A DNA stretch of 64,000 nucleotides from Blastopirellula sp. J2-11 (lineage in GTDB: Bacteria > Planctomycetota > Planctomycetia > Pirellulales > Pirellulaceae), in the NCBI RefSeq assembly GCF_024584705.1, contig NZ_CP097384.1, positions 3,968,001 to 4,032,000 on the forward strand. Reading direction: 5' to 3'. The notes below the pieces were generated by a model, which saw only the letters and a list, made by a program, of their open reading frames with translations, was not told the origin of the DNA and searched no databases. Below are positions 58,432 through 64,000 of this stretch, piece after piece. Both the position numbers and the translations under genes were made by a program. The first letter of the stretch is position 1; every line of letters begins with the position of its first letter.

Positions 58432-59394
58432 TTACGGCCCTGACGAGACCGTGCCATCGCTAATCCAAGCGGCGCTCTGCCAGACGCTTAAAGCAGTGCT
58501 GTCCGAAGCGAAACTGACGCTACCGTCTCCACGCAGGAAGTTCACGCCGACCGGGTGACGGCTTCGTGACGAGGCATGGTTGGAATCGTTGTTGGCCACG
58601 CCCACGCAAAAGGGATCATTTGCCGGGCAAAAGCGCCCCGAGTCATAGTCGTAAAGCTCGTCCGCAATCGACGAATTTGGGGTATTGCGAGCTTGCAAAA
58701 ATTGACAGCCGGCTCGAGCCGTAATGAAACAGCCGCGAACATCATTGGGAGTGCCGGAGATGTACTCGGCGACGATCATCGTGTTGCTTAGCCCATCGGT
58801 CACATCGGCCATGCGACGAGCTTTCTTTTCGGTGGTCATCCCAAACAAGCCGCGGCGCAATGCGTCAGCGTCCGCAAACGATTCGCCGTCGTTGGAGCCG
58901 GAGAAGATGCCAAGATAATTCGAGTTCGCAAGGCGCAGTCCGCCGGTGATTTCCTTCGGACCGGTTTCGGCGGCGCTAGGACATTGAAACGCTTCGAGCG
59001 GCAAGTTATGCAAAAACTGCCATTGAGCATGATCGGCGGCGATGCCCCAAGCCATTGCATTGGTGTAGTTGTTGAGCCGTTCGTGATAGGCGCCCTGCTC
59101 CAGATAGGGGAGGGTGAAATGCAAAAAATAAGGCCATTCGGGGCTTCCCCAACGCGTACCGTTGTTGGAAAGACTTCCCGGCGGGAAGCGACCATTCACG
59201 TCGTGAAAATTATGCAGGCCTAGACCGATCTGCTTGAGGTTGTTGGTGCAGTGCATCCGCCGCGCGGCCTCGCGGGCCTGTTGAACTGCCGGCAAAAGAA
59301 GGGCGATTAATACGCCTATAATTGCGATTACTACCAAAAGTTCCACCAAAGTGAACCCGCGGCGCAACATTTTCCTTGGCGAGTTAATAGACAT
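58432..59394 (-). CDS. DUF1559 protein with prepilin-like N-terminus (copy 3)
   Basis: A 320-residue DUF1559 protein beginning MSINSPRKMLRRG, then the [20 protein letters not shown] helix, [22 protein letters not shown], and the family's TDGLSNTMIVAEY and a late SRHPVGVNFLRGDGSVSF. The prepilin cleavage site is predicted after Gly13. GGGG lies seven bases before the ATG at 59394. It is the first gene of a probable four-gene unit with the lipoprotein, PSD1 and DUF1501 genes. A pentanucleotide repeat (59412-59428) sits just upstream. Confidence 0.87.
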   Translation of the reverse strand: MSINSPRKMLRRGFTLVELLVVIAIIGVLIALLLPAVQQAREAARRMHCTNNLKQIGLGLHNFHDVNGRFPPGSLSNNGTRWGSPEWPYFLHFTLPYLEQGAYHERLNNYTNAMAWGIAADHAQWQFLHNLPLEAFQCPSAAETGPKEITGGLRLANSNYLGIFSGSNDGESFADADALRRGLFGMTTEKKARRMADVTDGLSNTMIVAEYISGTPNDVRGCFITARAGCQFLQARNTPNSSIADELYDYDSGRFCPANDPFCVGVANNDSNHASSRSRHPVGVNFLRGDGSVSFASDSTALSVWQSAAWISDGTVSSGP

Positions 59395-59411
59395 GCGATT
59401 CCCCGTAAAAC

Positions 59412-59448
59412 AGATAAGATAAGATAAGAAAGTTTTTTATATCTTATC
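59412..59448. promoter_or_regulatory. ATAAG microsatellite and inverted repeat upstream of DUF1559 copy 3
   Basis: Three and a half tandem copies of a pentanucleotide (AGATA/AGATA phase, 59412-59428) are followed by an inverted repeat (GATAAGA near 59423-59429 with TCTTATC at 59442-59448). It lies 18-54 bp upstream of the DUF1559 start, within promoter or leader distance. It could be an operator or a slippage-prone spacer; this is inference from position. Confidence 0.4.
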
Positions 59449-59574
59449 GACTTCGCAGTCCGCGTCAACGCAATTAGCATCCGATTGAGCGTTTCTTCTC
59501 TAACCAGAAGGGGGCACAAAGTGCTGTCCGATGAAGAACGGAATTCGCTGCTTGCCGGCGTGCCGTGCCCCTTT

Positions 59575-59965
59575 TCAGCCTGTGTCTGTGCGATTGCGAG
59601 CGTGTTTGATCAGAGGGGCGGCGTCCGACAATTCCCGGTTCGCCAGGGGCATCCTGCCGCAAGCGGCGATGTTGTTTGACGGAATTCGCTTGCATCTGCC
59701 TGCGAGCCAATCGAGGAATTCGCCATGCGTACGAATCAAGGCTTTTCCCTGCGCATCAGTTCCGCCGCCGCTGGCCCAGCGATTGGAATCGGCGTCTACC
59801 GCATAGAGCACGATGTTCGCATCTGCTCAAGGCTCGCCTGTTGGGAGAAACTCCAGAACCACTGGATATGGCTTTGGCATGCCTTCTGGCATTTCCAGCT
59901 CTGCCTGGCGCCCGACGGCCAGCGCGCACTTTGGGTGATCTAGTGCAGCGCGGCGGTCTCGGTTT
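59575..59965 (-). pseudogene. Remnant of a DUF1559-type partner lipoprotein
   Basis: Read on the minus strand, the segment from about 59965 to 59700 encodes PKPYPVVLEFLPTGEP, then a stop codon (TGA near 59829), then ADANIVLYAVDADSNRW and GGGTDAQGKALIRTHGEF in the same frame. This is the pattern of planctomycete small lipoproteins (a PV-strand, GxPLADAxVxL, SxRWxxxGxTDAxGxAxLxTHGxF). The in-frame stop replaces the usual Leu, the signal peptide is absent and the C-terminus drifts after THGEF. I read it as a decayed gene. Boundaries are approximate. Confidence 0.6.
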
Positions 59966-60023
59966 TGCGATGATAACGCTTTTCTGATTTCTGATTTCGC
60001 GTCACGCATCGCAGGAAGAGCGG

Positions 60024-60351
60024 ATGGCCGGCAAGCTGAACCAAGACGACGTCGTTTCAATTCTCGACTACTTTGCGGAACTTGATGATCCGCGTTGCCA
60101 TCTCAATCGCAAGCAGTTGCCAGGCGACATGCTTGTCATCTGCGTGCTGGCGGTGATCGCCGGAGCAGATGGGCCGCAGTCGATCGCCATCTGAGCCGAG
60201 CGCATGCCGATTGGCTGAAGAAGCGATTGGAACTGCCAGGCGGCGTACCTTCGCACGATACGATCGATCGTCTGCTCGCGTTGCTGAAGCCAGTTGCATT
60301 TCAAAAATGTTTTGACGAGTGGCTGAAATCCTGGGATTGGCAAGGAGTCCG
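60024..60351 (+). pseudogene. Truncated and frameshifted ISAs1-family transposase remnant
   Basis: From the ATG at 60024 the frame reads FAELDDPRCHLNRKQLPGD and VICVLAVIAGADGPQSIAI, then stops at 60196. A second frame continues the same protein: RAHADWLKKRLELPGG, VPSHDTIDRLLALL and CFDEWLKS to about 60351. These are successive blocks of the N-terminus of ISAs1-type DDE transposases (DPRxxxNRxH, ADGWxxIAxFG, WLKxFLELPxGIPSHDT, FxxxFxxW). The catalytic DDE region is absent and no terminal inverted repeats were recognised. It is an old, dead fragment. Confidence 0.75.
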
Positions 60352-60594
60352 CGTGCCTCAGCCGATGGTCCGTTTCCTGCTTCGTCGCACCCCGGATCGA
60401 CTTCCGTTGGAATCCCGGTCGCATTGACGCGTTTCGCCGTCCTGCAAAGCTTCCATCACCCGGATCAAATTCCAACGTATTTCGCCGCGAAGAAATGCTA
60501 CACTTGCCCGCAGCGCGGTAGCTCTGCTGCTACAAAGCTAGCGAAACAATTCAGCCCCCCTCCGCCAACGGCGATCTCTCTGGAAAGGTTTCCC

Positions 60595-61056
60595 ATGATT
60601 CGGTTCTCGCGATACGTCTTGTTTTCTCTTGGGCTGGTTATCGTCGCCGGACTGGGCATTGCGTGGGCCCATGAAGATGGTGGGCCGCTGAAGGTGACGG
60701 TTCTCGCCAAGTCGACCGACGCTTGGGATGGCAAGCCGTTGCCGACTTACCCGGCCGGTCAACCAGAGATCACGATCTTGCGAATCGTCATTCCGGCCGG
60801 AGAGAAAACTCCGCTGCACTTGCACACCGTCATCAATGCAGGCGTCCTCCTACGCGGCGAGTTGGTCGTGCATACGGAGAACGGCTTGTCAAAGCGACTG
60901 AAAGCCGGCGACTCGCTGATCGAACTGGTCAACAAGCCGCACTGGGGAGCGAACGACGGGAAAGTCGACGCCGAGATCATCGTCTTCTACGCCGGCATCC
61001 AAGGCGAGAAAGTGACCAAAAAACTGGACGATCATGCCGATTCTCCAGATCCATAG
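60595..61056 (+). CDS. Exported cupin-domain protein
   Basis: A 153-residue protein with a signal peptide (residues 2-23, cut near IAWAHED) and a single cupin barrel: IVIPAGEKTPLHLHTVINAGVLLRGELVVHTE is the first cupin motif with two His (HLH) and Glu-position GEL, and LKAGDSLIELVNKPHWGAN the second with His. It may bind a metal and act in the periplasm; enzyme or sensor role cannot be told. AAAGG six bases before the ATG at 60595 fixes the start. The frame is open upstream into the transposase remnant but that part is not coding. Confidence 0.82.
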   Translation: MIRFSRYVLFSLGLVIVAGLGIAWAHEDGGPLKVTVLAKSTDAWDGKPLPTYPAGQPEITILRIVIPAGEKTPLHLHTVINAGVLLRGELVVHTENGLSKRLKAGDSLIELVNKPHWGANDGKVDAEIIVFYAGIQGEKVTKKLDDHADSPDP

Positions 61057-61134
61057 TCAACATTGACAAAGTCTAAGACTTTTCATACGATTTACTTGCA
61101 CTTCCAGGTCTCGTGCGGCGGCCAGCAAATTTCC

Positions 61135-61309
61135 CTAGTGTTCTGTCAAGCCGCTATTTTCGGCTTCCACGAAATCAGCCGCACGGCGTTAGCCGCGGTT
61201 TCTGTCACCAATTGTCTTTCGCAAATGAGTTCTCATCAGAAACCGGTGCTAACGCACTACGGCTAATAAAATCATGGCGCCTGAAAATTGTCGCGTGACA
61301 GAACACTAG
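61135..61309. mobile_element. MITE-like palindromic element with CTAG-containing terminal repeats
   Basis: A 175-bp element bounded by perfect 14-bp terminal inverted repeats (61135-61148 with 61296-61309, CTAGTGTTCTGTCA). Nearly the whole element is a long imperfect palindrome: for example a GCGTTAGC...GGTTTCTG segment left of centre matches CAGAAACCGG...GCTAACGC on the right. The CTAG at each end fits insertion at a CTAG site with duplicated TA, as known for IS630-type transposases. No open reading frame of a transposase is inside. Assignment to the IS630 group is inference. Confidence 0.75.
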
Positions 61310-61430
61310 ATTGGGCCGCTTCTTTCTTTATTCAACTCGCACATCTACCAGGATGTGGGCGGATTTCCCTGCTGCGCGAAACTCAAAAACCGATGCCCAG
61401 ACGCCTAGTAGTCGACAGAGTCCTATCGAG

Positions 61431-61670
61431 AAAAACAAAGCGATCCAGTCCTGTCCAACCTTTCGGACGGAAAAACAAAGCGATCCGGTCCTGTCCAACC
61501 TTTCGAGCGGAAAAACAAAGCGATCCAGTCCTGTCCAACCTTTCGAGCGGAAAAACAAAGCGATCCAGTCCTGTCCAACCTTTCGAGCGGAAAAACAAAG
61601 CGATCCAGTCCTGTCCAACCTTTCGAGCGGAAAAACAAAGCAATCCAGTCCTGTCCAACCTTTCGGATGC
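61431..61670. repeat. Six tandem copies of a 40-bp unit
   Basis: Units begin at 61431, 61471, 61511, 61551, 61591 and 61631; each is AAAAACAAAGCGATCCAGTC followed by a CTGTCCAACC, TTTCGAGCGG-type half. Units 3 to 5 are identical; units 1, 2 and 6 differ at one to four bases. There are no spacers, so it is not a CRISPR. The unit length is not a multiple of three, so all three frames on each strand stay open and produce spurious repetitive reading frames with a 120-bp period. On the minus strand each unit ends in a T run. Confidence 0.95.
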
Positions 61671-61748
61671 ATTACTAAAGACCGATGCGAGATTGAATGA
61701 GGCCGGAAGTCAAAAAGGGCGCTTCGTGCGACATTCGAAATCCCCAGC

Positions 61749-62696
61749 TTACGCCTTCGCGATCGCCGCGATCACCGCATCGTGCAATCGCCCGTTGGTT
61801 GCGACGACGCCGCGATTGTTCTTGAGTGTCGAACCGAGCGAGAAGTCGAGCGGTTGGCCGTCGATGTCGGTGACTTTGCCGCCGGCTTCGGCGATCACCA
61901 GCGCGCCGGCGGCGTGATCCCAGATTTTTTCCTGATAGCCGGCGATGGTCGGCAATCGCAGATAGATATCGGCGTCGCCGCGAGCGACGGCGGCGTATTT
62001 GGCCTGGCTATCCATCCGGACGCTGGGCCGCGCGATCTGCAGCGCGGCGGCGATTTTGGCCGACTGATCGTGATCGCTGTGGCCCGACTCCACCGACTCG
62101 CACAAGGCCGCTTTGGCCGAATTGGAAGTGGGCGTCACTTCGATCGCTTTGTCGCCTGCGGCGGTGCGCTGGAAAGCGCCCACGCCGCGAACCGCCCAAA
62201 AGACGCTTCCCTCGTCGTCCAGCGCCGGGCATGCCAGCGCGGCGACTTCGACCTGACCTTCAATAATCAGCGCCAGCGCCACAGCGTATTGCCCGCCGCG
62301 CAAAAAACCTTTCGTGCCGTCGATCGGATCAAGCGTCCACACGCGCGGCGCGGCGTCACGCGATACGCCGGCGTCAATCCAAGCCAACGCTTGCGCTTCG
62401 TCAGTCGTCGGCACGATCTTTTTAAGTTCGGCCACGACGCGTGCAAGCAGCGGCGCCTGATCTGTTGTTCGGAGCGCATCGGCGTTTTCTTCGGCAATAA
62501 TCAGATCATGCGAAAACGCCGCGCGAATCGCTCGACAGACGATTGCCTGACTGCCGAAATCGGCGACCGTCACCGGGCTACGATCCGATTTGGCCAGCGC
62601 GACAAAATCGTCCCCCTGGCGCACGTTCTGACAAAGAACCGCTGCCGACGTCACCGCCTCGAGAGCGATCTGAACTTCACGCTGATAAGCAGACAT
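61749..62696 (-). CDS. HAL2/CysQ-type 3'(2'),5'-bisphosphate nucleotidase
   Basis: A 315-residue member of the inositol monophosphatase superfamily, most similar in layout to 3'(2'),5'-bisphosphate nucleotidases that remove the 3'-phosphate of PAP, a by-product of sulfate activation. Metal ligands are Glu69/Glu70 (IIAEENAD) and Asp123, Asp126 in WTLDPIDGTKGF; the C-terminal Asp is in WDHAAGALVIAEAGG. The early KSDRSPVTVADFGSQ segment is typical of the HAL2 group. The ATG at 62696 starts in the first conserved helix; the frame is open to 62762. It lies after the tandem repeats and is divergent from the SMP-30 gene. Confidence 0.87.
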   Translation of the reverse strand: MSAYQREVQIALEAVTSAAVLCQNVRQGDDFVALAKSDRSPVTVADFGSQAIVCRAIRAAFSHDLIIAEENADALRTTDQAPLLARVVAELKKIVPTTDEAQALAWIDAGVSRDAAPRVWTLDPIDGTKGFLRGGQYAVALALIIEGQVEVAALACPALDDEGSVFWAVRGVGAFQRTAAGDKAIEVTPTSNSAKAALCESVESGHSDHDQSAKIAAALQIARPSVRMDSQAKYAAVARGDADIYLRLPTIAGYQEKIWDHAAGALVIAEAGGKVTDIDGQPLDFSLGSTLKNNRGVVATNGRLHDAVIAAIAKA

Positions 62697-62871
62697 GCGT
62701 TTTGCTTTGATTATCGAGAGAAGGAAACAGTGAACCTGGTCGCCAGCAGCAACGTCTAGCACGCGCGACTATTCACACCTAGAATTTCGTGTGCGACCCG
62801 GGAAGAAACTGCCAGAATAAGCGAATATCGACGACTCCCCAAGGGGCGAGCCGCCGGAAGGAGAAGACCCA

Positions 62872-63750
62872 ATGCAAACGATAAAGGCGAATTGTGCGTT
62901 TGACGGCAAGGCGATTTTAGCCGAAGGCCCCGTCTGGGACGCCGATCTGGGCAAATTGTGGTGGGTCGATATCGAGCGATATCTGGTCAACCGTTGGGAT
63001 CCGGTTACCGGAAAAAATGAATCGTGGTCTCTGGGGCGCCAAGTTGGCTTCGCGATTCCCACCACCTCTGGCGACGTGATCGCAGGTACGCGAAACGGCA
63101 TCGTCCGGTTGAATGTGGAAAGCGGCGCGATCATTCCGCTGGTCGATCCCGAAAGCGATATTTCGACCACGCGCTTTAATGACGGCAAATGCGATCCGCG
63201 GGGACGCTTGTTTGGCGGGACAATCTCGGACCAGCGAATCGAAGAGGCGAGTCTCTACCTGCTGGACGAAACGCTGCAGATTCGTCGCGTTGTCGAAAAA
63301 GTGACCAACTCCAACGGGCTCGCCTGGTCGTCGGATGAAAAGACGTTTTACTACATCGATACGGCGACGCGCAAGATCGACGCCTTCGACTACGACGTCA
63401 CGTCGGGCGCGATCAGCAATCGCCGGAAAGCGTTCGACATTCCACATGATCTGGGCAAGCCGGACGGGATGACGATCGACAGCGAAGGGATGCTGTGGGT
63501 GGCGCTCTGGAGCGGCTGGGGCGTCAGCCGTTGGAACCCCAACACCGGTCAGATGTTGGCCAAAGTTGACCTGCCGTGTCAGAACGTCACGTCCTGCTGC
63601 TTTGGCGGTCCGAACCTGGATCGGCTTTACATCACCTGCGCAAGACAAGGACTATCGTCCGAGCAACTTGCTGGCCAGTCGCTTGCCGGCGGCATCTTTG
63701 TCGCCGATGTCGGCGTCAGCGGAATGGCCGGCGTCAAGTTCGCCTATTAG
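62872..63750 (+). CDS. SMP-30/gluconolactonase family protein
   Basis: A 292-residue six-bladed beta-propeller of the SMP-30/regucalcin family, which hydrolyse sugar lactones. Family motifs: LAEGPVWDADLGKLWWVDIE (with the metal Glu in AEGPVW), RFNDGKCDPRGRLFGGT, NSNGLAWSSDEKTFYYIDT and GKPDGMTIDSEGMLWVALW. Metal ligands are expected at the Glu of AEGP, the Asn of NGLAW and the Asp of PDGM, all present. GGAGAAG lies six bases before the ATG at 62872. Sugar-lactone hydrolysis would fit the glucose-dehydrogenase-like enzyme at 1078, but they are far apart here. Confidence 0.92.
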   Translation: MQTIKANCAFDGKAILAEGPVWDADLGKLWWVDIERYLVNRWDPVTGKNESWSLGRQVGFAIPTTSGDVIAGTRNGIVRLNVESGAIIPLVDPESDISTTRFNDGKCDPRGRLFGGTISDQRIEEASLYLLDETLQIRRVVEKVTNSNGLAWSSDEKTFYYIDTATRKIDAFDYDVTSGAISNRRKAFDIPHDLGKPDGMTIDSEGMLWVALWSGWGVSRWNPNTGQMLAKVDLPCQNVTSCCFGGPNLDRLYITCARQGLSSEQLAGQSLAGGIFVADVGVSGMAGVKFAY

Positions 63751-63792
63751 ACGTTACGTTGGCGCGCCTTTGGATGCGGCGCCATAGAACAG

Positions 63793-63827
63793 GGTTGGCC
63801 CCGATAGCGGAGCTATCGCGGCCAACC
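63793..63827. repeat. Short copy of the GGTTGGCC palindromic repeat
   Basis: A 35-bp near-perfect palindrome made of the outer 8 bp (GGTTGGCC with GGCCAACC) and an inner CGATAG/CTATCG stem. It corresponds to a single arm unit of the composite elements at 30914-31097 and 53032-53214, closed into one hairpin. It lies 42 bp after the SMP-30 stop codon and could also act in transcription termination or mRNA protection. Confidence 0.8.
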
Positions 63828-63849
63828 AAGGAACAACGAACAACGCGAC

Positions 63850-64000
63850 TCACTTTTTAAGAGCAGCGGCTTTGGTCGTCTCTTCGACTTGGGCTTCTTG
63901 CTGGGTCGGCGCCTCTTTGGCCGCAGGCGTTTCGATCAGCTTGCGGATATCCTCGGCAGGAACGACGATCGATAGCCCCAGTCGCTGTCGCACCATTCCT
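63850..64000 (-). CDS. C-terminal end of a gene cut by the window edge
   Basis: Minus-strand reading frame entering from the right edge: about 49 codons ending MVRQRLGLSIVVPAEDIRKL, then a low-complexity Ala/Glu/Gln/Lys tail (PAAKEAPTQQEAQVEETTKA) and the stop at 63850-63852. The charged tail looks like a flexible C-terminus. The family cannot be recognised from this piece. Confidence 0.6.
   Translation of the reverse strand, partial: GMVRQRLGLSIVVPAEDIRKLIETPAAKEAPTQQEAQVEETTKAAALKK

Noticed and set aside
61431-61670. CRISPR array
   Set aside because: The repeats are directly contiguous 40-bp units without spacers, and no cas genes are present.
61288-61917. Repetitive proteins encoded across the tandem repeat on both strands
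   Set aside because: All frames stay open because the 40-bp unit lacks stops; there is no start context and the frames run into the HAL2-type gene on the other strand.

Overview
The window reads as chromosomal DNA of a planctomycete, most likely Pirellulaceae (Blastopirellula/Bremerella/Rhodopirellula-like). The inference rests on family content: three DUF1559 proteins with type IV prepilin-like N-termini, small lipoproteins paired with them, a PSD1/DUF1549-DUF1553 plus DUF1501 gene pair, a secreted sulfatase, an ECF sigma factor with a FecR-type partner, and an Alternative Complex III/A2-type cytochrome oxidase supercluster. No ribosomal or phylogenetic marker gene is present to fix the genus. 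No plasmid, phage, CRISPR or active IS signal was seen.

Layout. 1-7.4 kb (+): PfkB sugar kinase, glucose-dehydrogenase-like MDR enzyme, YdeP-type molybdopterin oxidoreductase and an exported M1 peptidase with HEAT repeats, with clear hairpin terminators between units. 7.4-16.5 kb (-): ECF sigma factor and FecR-like gene overlapping by ATGA, two DUF1559/lipoprotein pairs, and a large exported TIM-barrel-like protein of unknown specificity. 17-22.3 kb (-): a three-gene trans-envelope export operon (ABC exporter, HlyD-type adaptor, TolC-type outer membrane protein) whose ABC protein lacks nearly every catalytic ATPase motif. 22.9 kb: tRNA-Ala(CGC). 23-34.5 kb: solute-binding lipoprotein, xylulokinase, ornithine-cyclodeaminase-like enzyme, LysM protein divergent from a von Willebrand A protein, sulfatase, Uup-type ABC-F ATPase.

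34.7-50.9 kb (-) is one respiratory block. RegB/RegA-type redox kinase and regulator lie just upstream of ActA (pentaheme c), ActB (Fe-S), ActC, a fused ActD-ActE, ActF, a small unknown membrane protein, a SCO copper chaperone, oxidase subunits II (cytochrome c fused), I (A2 type, YSHPxVY) and III, a subunit IV-like protein and a second subunit III-like protein. Together they would move electrons from menaquinol through ACIII to O2, with RegBA as the obvious candidate redox controller.

51-64 kb: DAHP synthase and a Rieske ferredoxin (+); a (-) group with DUF1559, lipoprotein, PSD1 cytochrome and DUF1501 genes; then a decayed stretch with a lipoprotein pseudogene, an ISAs1 transposase remnant, a 175-bp MITE-like palindrome and six 40-bp tandem repeats; finally a cupin protein, a HAL2/CysQ-type phosphatase, an SMP-30 lactonase and the tail of a gene that runs off the window. 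A palindromic repeat family occurs three times (30.9, 53.0, 63.8 kb), two of them as approximately 184-bp composite elements in opposite orientation.
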